Counted from the first letter of the stretch, positions 8,682-17,088 are shown. The stretch is DNA of 64,000 bases from Vibrio ziniensis (GCF_011064285.1 NZ_CP049331.1:1488001-1552000); one strand, 5' to 3'. Translations and numbers: made by a program. The notes: generated from the sequence alone by a model not told the origin.

Positions 8682-8713
8682 AAAAAAGGCTCATGTGCAA
8701 TAACATGGGCCTT
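8682..8713 (-). terminator. Rho-independent terminator
   Basis: The stem AAGGCTCATGT (8686-8696) pairs with ACATGGGCCTT (8703-8713) with one mismatch. Read on the minus strand it is followed by TTTTTTG, so it mainly terminates the minus-strand gene at 8758-9306. It may also stop plus-strand transcripts from the SOS-box gene, although the plus side has no T-run. Confidence 0.75.
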
Positions 8714-8757
8714 ATGTATTTAGGTTGTTTGGTATTTTACAAAGCAGAAAACAACGA

Positions 8758-9306
8758 TTAAAAATCGGCTTTTTTCACAAAATAGGGGTTGGTATATTTA
8801 CGTTCCGGTCCAAATTGAGATGTCACTAGTTTATTCCACAAGCTCTTATCAAATTGTTCTTTAGGAATCGATGGGTAGAGAGTTTCTACTTCTTCCCAAG
8901 CATGAATCATCAGTTCTTTTTTCTTTATCTTATTGTATTTATTGACAATGTAATTGTACTTGTGCATCCACTCGATTTTGTATTGGCGTAAAGCTGGTTC
9001 CGCCTGTTCAAGTGGTAAACGAGACAAATAGACTCGCTTATACGACACTTTCTTATCAATCATGGTCAGCATAGTCGTTTGAATATATTTGCCATGATGT
9101 GTAATAGAAATATCGTCTTCTGAAAATGGTGTTAAACACCAGCCTCGAGGAAGAAAATCTGGTTTTTGGAATTGTTTATTACGAACCATTAATGCTTCAT
9201 GCAAAACAATATCTGAGGTGCCACGAAATGTCGCTTGCCATTTGGCAATACGAACCTGAATAGAACCCGGCAGACGATAAACGTTAGTAAACTTATCTTT
9301 ATCCAT
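8758..9306 (-). CDS. Conserved-looking hypothetical protein, 182 aa
   Basis: I do not recognise a family. The protein is soluble, basic and rich in aromatic residues and lysine. A Lys-rich helix (KYNYIVNKYNKIKKKELMIHAWEEV) lies around 115-142, with a single Cys near residue 57 (RGWCLTPF). There is no signal peptide or transmembrane segment. It stands alone on the minus strand, with a terminator at 8682-8713 and about 300 bp of non-coding DNA upstream. Codon use resembles its neighbours, giving no sign of recent transfer. Confidence 0.7.
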   Translation of the reverse strand: MDKDKFTNVYRLPGSIQVRIAKWQATFRGTSDIVLHEALMVRNKQFQKPDFLPRGWCLTPFSEDDISITHHGKYIQTTMLTMIDKKVSYKRVYLSRLPLEQAEPALRQYKIEWMHKYNYIVNKYNKIKKKELMIHAWEEVETLYPSIPKEQFDKSLWNKLVTSQFGPERKYTNPYFVKKADF

Positions 9307-9543
9307 TAGCTTTCACAATCTTTGAATAATGCTGTCAGAGAATTAGTACGAAAGTTATTGCCATTTCGAATGATAAGGTAGTGAGACTACTCTATACCTT
9401 GGGGCGCACATTCTACAACGGTTTATAGTTCAAATGCGAGTCCAAATCAGTGCGTTTTTTCATCTAATTGAAAGAAAATATATACAGGATTGAACAAATA
9501 AAAAGCATTTTCTTGTCATTTAACGTTCATGATCTCTTTTTAA

Positions 9544-9585
9544 AGTAAACCGAACCCAAAGATGAACTTCTTGGCTCGGTTTACT
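9544..9585 (-). terminator. Long hairpin downstream of the large Hsp70-like gene
   Basis: AGTAAACCGA (9544-9553) pairs perfectly with TCGGTTTACT (9576-9585), and the inner CCCAAAGA/TTCTTGG arms can extend the stem imperfectly. It begins 20 bp past the stop of the minus-strand Hsp70-like gene. There is no T-run after it (TTAAAAAG), so it may be a weak or 3'-end-protecting terminator. Confidence 0.5.
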
Positions 9586-9604
9586 AACGCAGTTCATGAA
9601 CGAT

Positions 9605-12421
9605 TTAGTGAGAAATGAGTGTTAATCCATGTGGAAGCGCATCACCAAAAATGCGTTTAGATTCGGTTTCACTTAGCTCGCTAATATTTTCCACCAATTG
9701 GATCCAAGTCTCTGGTGCTCGGCTTTGTTTAAGTTTTTCCAGTACAGAAGCTCTGAAGTCATCCGAAATGTCTAACGTTCTGTCGCCGGTCTTTCTGCAA
9801 ATCATTACAGCGGCAAACGCGATCATTGGCTCCTTAACCCAGTCTTTATCCAACAGTTTTGGTAGCCATTGTTGAACTTGCTCGCGGGACACAACATTAT
9901 GTGCACTGCCGTAAAGCGGTGTTCTAGAAAGAAGACGACCCGCGGCCCACCAGTGGGCCTGCTCAAACAGGGTTTGATTCAACGCTTTGTTAATAAACCA
10001 AGTTGCTAATAGAACTTTATCTTCTACATCCAAATGTTCTAGCGATGCCGCTAGACGAACCATGGCTTCGTAGCCTTTATCCTGTGCTTCTTGATGAGAT
10101 TTAGGATTACGTGAAGCACCCGGATGCAAATATTTTGCAATGTCCGCTAACAGCGTTTCTTGTTGCTCTTGGTTTAAGCCACCAGCGATACGTCGCCAGA
10201 ACACCCACCAATCACTCCAGCCCTGATGGTTTTGAAACTGAATACCTTGTTGGTATAAGCTCCAAATTTGCTCAACTCGCCAGCTATCTGTGGCGTCGCC
10301 AAATCCTGGACGCAGTGCAAAACCTGCCAAACGTAACCAGTTTTTTTCGTGTTGTTCGGATCGGCGGCGACGCTTTCTGCCTAAAGCCAGCGTATCGAAT
10401 AGAGAGCGAAGAACCGAAAAGTCCCATTCATCACGTTTACCGAGTAATTTTTCTAGATCTTTGTTTAATGTTTTGACGGCATTATTGTCGGCGCTGTTTT
10501 TATTGCCACTGAAAATCTGAATTACCAATGCTTTTGCTTGTTCAAGTTTAGGATTCGGTTTATCCATCGCTTCATTAGCTTGGCTTTGGTTATTTTTACG
10601 AACTTCAAATTCCATCAACCAGCGTTTAGTTTCATCACTAGAGGATACACATTCCATTTTCAGTGTGCCTACTTCTGTAAGTTGACAGGCGAGAAGTACT
10701 TCTTCACGCTGCTTTTGATTGGCTTGAAGTTGAATGCTTTCGTCACCTTGTAACGTGGTGATGTAGGGGGGTAATGGTTGGAATTTATCCGCGTCGATAT
10801 CAACCAACATTCCATTTTGTATTCTGGTGTCGTTAGATATTTGATCGTGCGTTGACGTTAGCAGGTTAAAACGCACAGGCATACCTAGCGTTAACGAAAA
10901 ACGTCGACTACTTAAGCGAATTTCTTGACCTTCTTCAGTTCCTTTGGCTAATAGACACAGGGCTTTCCCGATATTGTTTTTTTCTTGCAAATGAAGGAAG
11001 TAAGAGCGAGCCGATCCTCCACCGATTTTAAGTTGTACGCCACGACGAGCTTTGGCAAACGCTACGGCTCCGAGAGCTACTGACCAGTCAGGATGAGGGT
11101 TATCAAGTTGAGTGATACTCTCGCCACGCCAGTGACCAAGCAATGTCTTCATTCGCTCTATAATCAGATCGCTGTTAAATACCCCACCGTTGAGCAGCAA
11201 CCCTACAGGGATAGAGGGCTTATCAGATTCGTTTTCGTTTAGCGCGGCTTTTGAGACTTGCTGATGTTGAGTCAAGAATTCAGCGACATGTTTACTTACA
11301 GCGGGGTCAGCAACATAGGGAAGACCAAATTCCATCATGGCGCTACGGCGTTTATTTGGCAACTGAGAGAAATCGGAAATAGGGAAGAAACCATCTAAAG
11401 CAATTTGGTGTACTTCTTCTTTAGTTAAACTTACGCTTTTTGTTCCACCAAGCAGCTTGGAACCACTGCCAAGCATGGTTATTTTAACGGTTTCTGGAGC
11501 GTTACTTGAGAGCAAATTTTCTTTTGCTTGTCGTGTCTGCTGTATCAGTTTCGTCAGGCCCGCCGCTGTTAGTTTTTTAGTTTGATTAAATCGGCTTTCC
11601 GCTAAATGGGCGAGCGCAAGGTCGAGGTTGTCACCACCGAGCATCAAATGCTCACCTACGCCAATACGGTTAAGCGCCAAATTACCGTTATCAAATTTTG
11701 CTTCAATGAGACTTAAATCGGTTGTGCCGCCGCCCACGTCGCAAACGAGAATCAGAGGGATATCAGCTAGCTGTTCACTTACCGAATCTTTGTGTCGAGA
11801 ATACCAGTCATAGCAAACAGCCTGAGGTTCTTCCAACAAAATAATGTTGTTTAACCCTGCAAGTTTCGCCGCCTCTAAAGTCAGATTCCGTGCGGTTTCA
11901 TCAAATGAAGCGGGAACGGTAACGACTACTTCCTGCGTTTCTAATGGATTGCTTGGGTGCCGGTAGTCCCATGCTTGGCGAATATGATTGAGATAACTAG
12001 CACTTGCGACCACCGGTGAAACCTTCTCGACATCAGTAGCGCCTGCCCAAGGAAGAATTGCTTCTGAGCGGTCAACCGAAGGGTGAGATAACCAACTTTT
12101 AGCACTGGAAACTTGGCGGCCTTCGACCTTTGCACCTAAATCTCTTGCCCATTGTCCAATAATGGCAAGCTCGGTGTCGCCGGCAACAGGTTTGTTATCC
12201 CAAGGAAGCGTTAAATCGCTTGCGGCAATTTGTCCCGGAGCTGGATGATAGCGAAATGACGGTAACAGTGGTTTACGGACAACTTCACCAGGGCCAATCA
12301 GTTGATCGATCGGAAAAAGTTCTACAGCGGCGTGTTCGAGATCATCCATTAATTCACAGAATGCAACCACCGTATTGGTGGTTCCTAAATCGATCCCGAC
12401 AAGAAAACGTGGTGCTGCCAT
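9605..12421 (-). CDS. Large Hsp70-family protein with DUF3731-type C-terminal extension
   Basis: A 938-residue cytosolic protein. Residues 1-470 form an actin/Hsp70 ATPase domain: phosphate-1 loop GIDLGTTNTVVAF (9-21), VVTVPASFDETAR, LLEEPQAVCYDW, phosphate-2 loop CDVGGGTTDLSLIEA, and the adenosine motif LLLNGGVFNSDLI. Residues about 470-620 are a beta-rich segment in place of the usual peptide-binding domain. The last 320 residues are helical with many Trp (WSDWWVFWRRIAGGL), the DUF3731-type extension as I recall it. There is no EEVD tail and no neighbouring DnaJ or GrpE. It is the last gene of a three-gene cluster but has a 233-bp gap and a palindrome upstream, so it may also have its own promoter. 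Client and function are unknown. Confidence 0.85.
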   Translation of the reverse strand: MAAPRFLVGIDLGTTNTVVAFCELMDDLEHAAVELFPIDQLIGPGEVVRKPLLPSFRYHPAPGQIAASDLTLPWDNKPVAGDTELAIIGQWARDLGAKVEGRQVSSAKSWLSHPSVDRSEAILPWAGATDVEKVSPVVASASYLNHIRQAWDYRHPSNPLETQEVVVTVPASFDETARNLTLEAAKLAGLNNIILLEEPQAVCYDWYSRHKDSVSEQLADIPLILVCDVGGGTTDLSLIEAKFDNGNLALNRIGVGEHLMLGGDNLDLALAHLAESRFNQTKKLTAAGLTKLIQQTRQAKENLLSSNAPETVKITMLGSGSKLLGGTKSVSLTKEEVHQIALDGFFPISDFSQLPNKRRSAMMEFGLPYVADPAVSKHVAEFLTQHQQVSKAALNENESDKPSIPVGLLLNGGVFNSDLIIERMKTLLGHWRGESITQLDNPHPDWSVALGAVAFAKARRGVQLKIGGGSARSYFLHLQEKNNIGKALCLLAKGTEEGQEIRLSSRRFSLTLGMPVRFNLLTSTHDQISNDTRIQNGMLVDIDADKFQPLPPYITTLQGDESIQLQANQKQREEVLLACQLTEVGTLKMECVSSSDETKRWLMEFEVRKNNQSQANEAMDKPNPKLEQAKALVIQIFSGNKNSADNNAVKTLNKDLEKLLGKRDEWDFSVLRSLFDTLALGRKRRRRSEQHEKNWLRLAGFALRPGFGDATDSWRVEQIWSLYQQGIQFQNHQGWSDWWVFWRRIAGGLNQEQQETLLADIAKYLHPGASRNPKSHQEAQDKGYEAMVRLAASLEHLDVEDKVLLATWFINKALNQTLFEQAHWWAAGRLLSRTPLYGSAHNVVSREQVQQWLPKLLDKDWVKEPMIAFAAVMICRKTGDRTLDISDDFRASVLEKLKQSRAPETWIQLVENISELSETESKRIFGDALPHGLTLISH

Positions 12422-12590
12422 TTAGAGAAACCTCATTATACTCTTCCTATTTGAAGCAGCAGTGCTTTATGTTTTGGTATAGGGGCTATGTTCGCACCAC
12501 AATCCCATAGTTTATCTATGCTCATGGGGATTCACTCACTTGCCGCATACCTGCAACTCCAAGTAGTTTGAGTATTAATCTTTAATTAGA

Positions 12591-12608
12591 GTCGTTATTA
12601 ATAACGAC
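12591..12608. promoter_or_regulatory. Perfect 18-bp palindrome between the two Hsp70-like genes
   Basis: GTCGTTATTAATAACGAC is an exact dyad with no loop, about 170 bp upstream of the larger Hsp70-like start and 46 bp past the stop of the smaller one. A gapless dyad is more like a protein-binding operator than an RNA hairpin. No regulator is identified. Confidence 0.45.
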
Positions 12609-12622
12609 ACTTTGAATATAGA

Positions 12623-12650
12623 TAAACGGCATCGCTAAGGATGCCGTTTA
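12623..12650 (-). terminator. Hairpin after the 632-aa Hsp70-like gene
   Basis: A perfect 11-bp stem, TAAACGGCATC (12623-12633) with GATGCCGTTTA (12640-12650), loop of 6 nt. It starts 5 bp beyond the stop codon on the minus strand. The tail (TCTATATTC) is only moderately T-rich, so termination may be partial and allow read-through into the larger Hsp70-like gene. Confidence 0.6.
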
Positions 12651-12654
12651 ATAG

Positions 12655-14553
12655 TTAGTACTGTGAATCTTCTGATTCTTCGTTGGATTCTCTTACATCG
12701 AACTCAACATGCCATTTTTGACCGTTGTCTGCTGCAATCGCTTCAAGATAGAGAGTACCAAGTTCTGTTACACGCGAAGCAAGCGTGACAGGAACGACTT
12801 CACCTTCACGGCGACCTTCAGATACAGGCAGTGTTACTTGAATTTCAGGTAACTCCTCTAACTCCTCTGGAGCCCAATAGTCAAGGTGAGTACCGGCAGT
12901 ATCATCGCGACGAGTGGTTGAACCATAGAACTGGAAATGAACAGGTTGACCAATGACTAGACCAAATTGTTGGCTAGGAACTTCAACATGAGATCCTTCT
13001 TCCATACCAAATGGTGCAACACATAAAGCTTCCATAGGAGGCGCCATTCCCGGAATTGCAGGCATAGCACTTTCGATACCGACGTAATAGGCTGACGCGA
13101 TACCACCGCGAATTCGAACACCCTGACCACGACGAACATTGCCGTAGTAAGCTGCGCCACTAGCAACGGCTAGATCAAGATCCAGACCCGACAGACTTTT
13201 CGCCTGCGGGGCTTGTGCGCTGCTTAACCACTCATTAATGGTGTTAAACAGGCGATTGGCTAATAGGCCAGATTTAAGCACGCCGCCATTGAACAAAATC
13301 GCGTTTGGTTTAATGAAGTCGACAGTAGGCGCAGGCATGCCCGGTATGCCTGCCATAGTTTGCTCACCATAGCTATAATCGCTGTTATCACCGTGTCTTT
13401 GAGCATCAGCTTGTTTTGACAGGAAAGCGGCAATGTGGCGAGTAATACCCGCATCTTGCGCATAAGGCAGACCCATATGGGTTAACGCGCCGCGCGTTTT
13501 TTGAATTGGATGGTCAGAAATAGCAACTTGCGGGAAGAAGCCATCTACCAGCGTTTGCTGAACTTCCTCTTTGGTCAGTTCCGTTTTTAACGTCGCACCT
13601 AGCAATTTAGATCCACGGCTTGGCACCACAATCGGTACAGATTGCAGCTCAGAATCTTTTAGCAGTTCTTCTTTTGCATCACGGCAAGCGTGCGTCATTG
13701 CTTGAACTTGCCAAGGTTGCAACTCTTTACCTTCTTGAGCCAGCTTCATTTTTAGGCGGTATGCCAGTGCAAGATCCATATTGTCGCCACCAAGCAGAAT
13801 ATGCTCTCCAACCGCAATTCGGTTTAGCGATAGATTACCTTGGTCTTCAGTTACTTCCACCAAGGATAAATCCGTAGTACCACCACCGATATCGACCACC
13901 AGAATCACTTCACCTACAGATACTTCATTGCGCCATGCATCAGCACTGTTGTTGATCCAGCTGTATAGCGCCGCTTGCGGCTCTTCTAACAGGGTTAGTT
14001 GGTTGAACCCTACATTACGTGCCGCTTCTGCTGTGAGGTCACGTGCTGCAGGATCGAAAGATGCTGGTACTGTAATTGTCACATCTTGCTCTGAAATAGG
14101 ATGAGTAGGGTGCTCATGATTCCAAGCTTGTTTAATGTGTTCTAAGTACAGCTCAGTCGCACGAAGTGGTGAAACTTTTTCCACATCTTCAGGGCTGCCT
14201 TGTGGCAGAAATGCTTCACGGCGATTTACACCACCGTGACACAACCAAGATTTCGCACTAGCGACAAGACGAATCGGAGTTTTGACACCAAGGTTACGCG
14301 CAATAGCGCCAACCAGAGCAGGTGGTTTATCAGTCCAAGGCAAGCGTCTTGAAGACTCAGACATCTCATGTTCATGAGGCTGATACAAAAACGATCCCAG
14401 TTGGTCACGTGTTTCAACCGTACCCGGAGCCGTCATCTGAGCGATGCCCATGACATTGACGATTGGGTTTTCTATTTGAGTATCTACATAGGCAAGTACA
14501 CTGTGAGTAGTGCCTAAATCAATACCAATACTAAATTTTACGTTTTGTTCCAT
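12655..14553 (-). CDS. Hsp70-family protein (632 aa) without classical substrate domain
   Basis: The ATPase domain spans about residues 1-480: GIDLGTTHSVLAYVD near the N terminus, VTITVPASFDPAARDLTAEAA, LLEEPQAALYSW, VDIGGGTTDLSLVEV and AILFNGGVLKSGLLANR. The remaining 150 residues are beta-rich and end in an acidic tail. They do not match the DnaK lid or EEVD end. The protein is clearly paralogous to the downstream 938-residue gene (shared VEKVSP, ASAKSWL, KTRGALTHMGLPYA against KRRSAMMEFGLPYV). Its ATG shares one base with the stop of the upstream DUF2760-type gene (TAATG), so the two are translationally coupled. It is probably a specialised chaperone working with the membrane partner. Confidence 0.87.
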   Translation of the reverse strand: MEQNVKFSIGIDLGTTHSVLAYVDTQIENPIVNVMGIAQMTAPGTVETRDQLGSFLYQPHEHEMSESSRRLPWTDKPPALVGAIARNLGVKTPIRLVASAKSWLCHGGVNRREAFLPQGSPEDVEKVSPLRATELYLEHIKQAWNHEHPTHPISEQDVTITVPASFDPAARDLTAEAARNVGFNQLTLLEEPQAALYSWINNSADAWRNEVSVGEVILVVDIGGGTTDLSLVEVTEDQGNLSLNRIAVGEHILLGGDNMDLALAYRLKMKLAQEGKELQPWQVQAMTHACRDAKEELLKDSELQSVPIVVPSRGSKLLGATLKTELTKEEVQQTLVDGFFPQVAISDHPIQKTRGALTHMGLPYAQDAGITRHIAAFLSKQADAQRHGDNSDYSYGEQTMAGIPGMPAPTVDFIKPNAILFNGGVLKSGLLANRLFNTINEWLSSAQAPQAKSLSGLDLDLAVASGAAYYGNVRRGQGVRIRGGIASAYYVGIESAMPAIPGMAPPMEALCVAPFGMEEGSHVEVPSQQFGLVIGQPVHFQFYGSTTRRDDTAGTHLDYWAPEELEELPEIQVTLPVSEGRREGEVVPVTLASRVTELGTLYLEAIAADNGQKWHVEFDVRESNEESEDSQY

Positions 14554-15185
14554 TATAGCTCAACCTCAGCCGGAGCAATGATAGAAGCGTCATAGTTCTC
14601 TGCAAGTTTTGGCAGAGTCATCGAATCAGCTTTCCAACCTTTATGAATCAGAGTGCCAGTAAATGGCGCTGAACCTGATACGTTACCAATTAGGCGTACT
14701 TGTTGAGCGTTAAAGCCTTCTTGCAGAGTGATGCGTGTTTCTTCTTCTTCACTGCGAACAGGAGATAGAGCCACATACTCTTTTAGTACTTTCTGACCAC
14801 CAGCGTGAATAACTCGTGCTGCTGCACCTACTTCTTCATCAGAAAAGCCTGCAACGTCTTCTTTTAGGAAATCAATCAGACGAGCTTCCTGTTGAAATAA
14901 AGAAAGTAACTGCATTGCCGAATCTGTATTTGCAGTCGCCAGTTTCGATTCAACTTCAACGACTTTCTCGACGATTTTTTCTACCTCGACAACTTTCTCA
15001 ACTTCAACGATTTTCTCAACAGGTTTTTCGACTTCAACAATTTTCTCGACAGGCTTTTCAATCACCTTCTCAATAACTTTGGATTTGCGAGATACGGCAA
15101 TCAGAAGAAGTAGAACGCTAGACGCGGCTAGACCAGCATGAAGCATATCGAAAGTGGTTGGAATGGCGTTTAAATCGAAGTTCAT
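14553..15185 (-). CDS. DUF2760-type membrane-anchored protein with VEK repeats
   Basis: 210 residues. A single N-terminal membrane helix (MLHAGLAASSVLLLLIAVS, about 14-32) is followed by a charged repeat region (37-79) made of EK-[PIV]-VE units, then a C-terminal globular domain (about 85-210: LIDFLKEDVAGFSDEEVGAAARVIHAGG...IGNVSGSAPFTGTLIHKGW) that I associate with DUF2760. The repeat should form a stiff charged stalk holding the domain off the membrane. It is first in the operon with the two Hsp70-like genes, stop and start overlapping (TAATG), and lies 78 bp behind a sigma-32-like promoter. I infer it docks the Hsp70-like partner at the inner membrane. Confidence 0.8.
   Translation of the reverse strand: MNFDLNAIPTTFDMLHAGLAASSVLLLLIAVSRKSKVIEKVIEKPVEKIVEVEKPVEKIVEVEKVVEVEKIVEKVVEVESKLATANTDSAMQLLSLFQQEARLIDFLKEDVAGFSDEEVGAAARVIHAGGQKVLKEYVALSPVRSEEEETRITLQEGFNAQQVRLIGNVSGSAPFTGTLIHKGWKADSMTLPKLAENYDASIIAPAEVEL
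14949..15077 (-). repeat. In-frame EKxVE coding repeat
   Basis: The DNA encoding residues 37-79 of the DUF2760-type protein is a run of short degenerate repeats (VIEK, VEKP, VEKIVEVEK), visible on the plus strand as recurring CTTTCTCAAC, ATTTTCTC and GACAGGCTTTTC-like units. Such tracts can slip and may vary in copy number between strains. Confidence 0.75.
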
Positions 15186-15262
15186 GATGAATTCTCTATT
15201 GATAAATGAATGCAGATAATGTTGAGTAAAACATCTGCACCATTAGATAAAAGTTAGCAAAA

Positions 15263-15292
15263 AAATAGGGGCGAATCTTACCATATTCAAGG
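15263..15292 (-). promoter_or_regulatory. Sigma-32 (heat-shock)-like promoter for the DUF2760/Hsp70 operon
   Basis: Read on the minus strand: CCTTGAA (15292-15286), 14-bp spacer, CCCCTATTT (15271-15263). The RpoH consensus is CTTGAA, 13-15 bp, CCCCATnT, so the -35 is exact and the -10 keeps CCCC with one changed spacing/base. The gene starts 78 bp downstream. An Hsp70-like operon is a natural RpoH target, which strengthens the call. Confidence 0.7.
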
Positions 15293-15510
15293 ATTAAGGC
15301 TTACAGAAAAGCGGTTTTCTCACTATTAATCTAGTTCAATAGACTATCTTTTAAACACATTAGCAGAACAAGTAAGCGAATATGTGAGTTTAGAGTTGCT
15401 ATATAGGGCAAAATTGCGTTTGAACGTCGAGTTTTCATTTTCGTTCAGGTAACATAGCGGCTTTTCAGTTTTAGATTTTCAGTTTTAAAAGAAAGGGTCT
15501 AGATTTACCA

Positions 15511-16041
15511 ATGAACTATAACCGTGTTGTTTGCTTCGATTTGGAAATGTGCTGTTGGAATGAAAACGGAGTGGGCACGACTGGCGAGATCATTGAAATA
15601 GGACTGGCTGAAATTGATTTATCAGCAGGCGAAATTGTGAAACGAGCTCAGTACTATGTGAAACCTGAGCAAGATGAAATTTCACTGTTTTGTGCAGAGT
15701 TAACGGGCATCACTCCGAGAAAAATAGAAAAGCAAGGCCGTCCATTGGCTGAAGTACTCAAATCGATGGTTAAGAACTTTGGTGGCGCGCATAAGATTTA
15801 TGCTTCTTGGGGCCACGATGATCAAATCTTAATTAAAGAGTGCCAAGGAAAAGGTATTGAAGTTCCGTTTAGAGAATTCCTCAATCTCGCCACTATTTAC
15901 CGCATTCAAAATCGCCTTAAAGATAAGCGTATCGGACATCGAGCAGCTCAAGAAGGTAAAGGTATTGAATGGGAAGGCCGCCAGCATTCGGGATATGTCG
16001 ATGCGTATAATTTAGCAAAACTTGCATTGACCATGTTATAG
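15511..16041 (+). CDS. DEDDh 3'-5' exonuclease, ERI-1-like
   Basis: A 176-residue nuclease with the RNase T/DnaQ fold. Exo I is FDLEMCCW (D10, E12), Exo II lies around ASWGHDDQILIKE, and Exo III is H-SGYV-D (HxxxxD, about 158-163), giving the complete DEDDh set. GEIIEIGLAEID and ELTGITPRKI match the ERI-1/3'hExo branch rather than oligoribonuclease or DnaQ. It should remove nucleotides from RNA or DNA 3' ends with two metal ions; the substrate is not evident. It is monocistronic with a strong terminator after it. Confidence 0.85.
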   Translation: MNYNRVVCFDLEMCCWNENGVGTTGEIIEIGLAEIDLSAGEIVKRAQYYVKPEQDEISLFCAELTGITPRKIEKQGRPLAEVLKSMVKNFGGAHKIYASWGHDDQILIKECQGKGIEVPFREFLNLATIYRIQNRLKDKRIGHRAAQEGKGIEWEGRQHSGYVDAYNLAKLALTML

Positions 16042-16069
16042 ATGGTAATTAATCAAGCCCATTAAAAAC

Positions 16070-16098
16070 AAAAAGGCACTTAAAGTGCCTTTTTGTTT
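16070..16098 (+). terminator. Rho-independent terminator of the exonuclease gene
   Basis: AAAAGGCACTT/AAAGTGCCTTTTTG forms a GC-containing stem with a T-run. It lies 30 bp past the exonuclease stop and 45 bp from the opposing TerB-like stop. The A-run on the left means it can work in both directions. Confidence 0.85.
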
Positions 16099-16142
16099 GT
16101 CTAAATCACTTCCTGATAACGATTCTAACAAAGCGGGAACAT

Positions 16143-16595
16143 CTATTTTGATGATTTGTCGATCGTCATCAGTTTCGCTCGGATAAACTGGTGATGGTCA
16201 ACGTAGAGGAGCTCAGAAGCCTTGCGGATCACAGCGTCTTCTAACGGGTCAATTTCACCGTCAGCGTGGGCGACTTCCCACATGGCTTTAATCAGTTCGA
16301 AACGGGTTTCTTGTGAAAGCTCACGTAGTTGAGATGTGAAATCATACAGTGACGCAGAATGTTTAATTTGTTCATCCGCTTTATTTACCAGCAGTTGTGC
16401 TTCATTTTTATCAAGACCCAATAAACGTTGAACCAAATGCAGTTTGGCTACTTGTTCTTCGCTGTCTGTTTGGTAGTCAGCCCCTGCGACTTCACTTAAT
16501 AAACAGGCGATTGCAAGATTTGGGCTTTGTTTTTGCTGACTTAGATCTTGACCATCAAGTAACTGTTTAAATAAAGAGGTAATTGCGTTGAACAT
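16143..16595 (-). CDS. TerB-like (tellurite-resistance/DjlA N-terminal type) protein
   Basis: A 150-residue helical protein. Two repeated acidic motifs are characteristic of the TerB fold: LLSEVAGADYQTDSEE (about 32-47) and MWEVAHADGEIDPLEDAVIRKASELL (about 104-129), the latter holding the DGEID metal-binding-type loop. The family occurs alone or fused to DnaJ and is linked to envelope stress, but its biochemical role is unsettled. There is no signal peptide. A perfect 14-bp palindrome (AGGTCTATAGACCT, 16629-16642) lies 34 bp upstream of the start and could be an operator. Confidence 0.85.
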   Translation of the reverse strand: MFNAITSLFKQLLDGQDLSQQKQSPNLAIACLLSEVAGADYQTDSEEQVAKLHLVQRLLGLDKNEAQLLVNKADEQIKHSASLYDFTSQLRELSQETRFELIKAMWEVAHADGEIDPLEDAVIRKASELLYVDHHQFIRAKLMTIDKSSK

Positions 16596-16725
16596 AATAT
16601 AATCTCACTCACTTATATTCTGATTGTTAGGTCTATAGACCTCAATATAGAGACCAATATCACAACAAACAGTTCAGTAAAATTTTTATCGCTTTATGGC
16701 TCGGCATCTATAACAACAGTGAGAG

Positions 16726-17088
16726 CTAAAACTGTTCATCTTCAGCAAACGGCTCTATTAACTCAATAAATTCAGAACTGGTGCGCTCGTGTGCCATGAT
16801 CAGCAAAGTGAGTAAGGTTTCAGCTTTAGTTTTGATGCCTTTGTTTTCTTCACTAAGCAGAGTTTCGATTTGGCTGCGAATCATCTCGATTTCATGCTCG
16901 ACAAAACCACGACCTTCTTCGTCCCCCTGATCTTCTTCTGGCGCATTATCAAATTCTAGAAACAAAAAATCGCTATCAAGATGGGTATTGATCAGGCGTT
17001 CTGGCAACCAGTCTTCACCCATAACTACGTCTGGGTCGAAACCTTGTGGAAGAGCGTCTAGTAGAGCTTTAAGTTCTGATGCTTTCAA
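16726..17088 (-). CDS. Acidic hypothetical protein, 120 aa
   Basis: I do not recognise this family. The protein is very acidic (DNAPEEDQGDEEGRG, EDEQF at the end), soluble and predicted mostly helical, with no Cys, signal peptide or membrane segment. The N terminus (MKASELKALLDALPQGFDPDVVMGEDWLPERL) looks ordered. It lies 130 bp upstream of the TerB-like gene on the same strand and could share its transcript, but a separate promoter region is also possible. The acidic composition would suit a small protein-binding adaptor; that is only a guess. Confidence 0.7.
   Translation of the reverse strand: MKASELKALLDALPQGFDPDVVMGEDWLPERLINTHLDSDFLFLEFDNAPEEDQGDEEGRGFVEHEIEMIRSQIETLLSEENKGIKTKAETLLTLLIMAHERTSSEFIELIEPFAEDEQF

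Noticed and set aside
9615..10753. Several plus-strand frames of 70-120 codons opposite the large Hsp70-like gene
   Set aside because: They lie antisense to an intact conserved gene and have unlikely composition.
12440..12530. Second sigma-32 promoter before the larger Hsp70-like gene
   Set aside because: CCCCTATA and CCCCATGA occur on the minus strand, but no CTTGAA lies at the right distance from either.
14949..15077. Repeat tract considered as a CRISPR-like array
   Set aside because: The units are short, degenerate, contiguous and in frame within a gene; there are no unique spacers.
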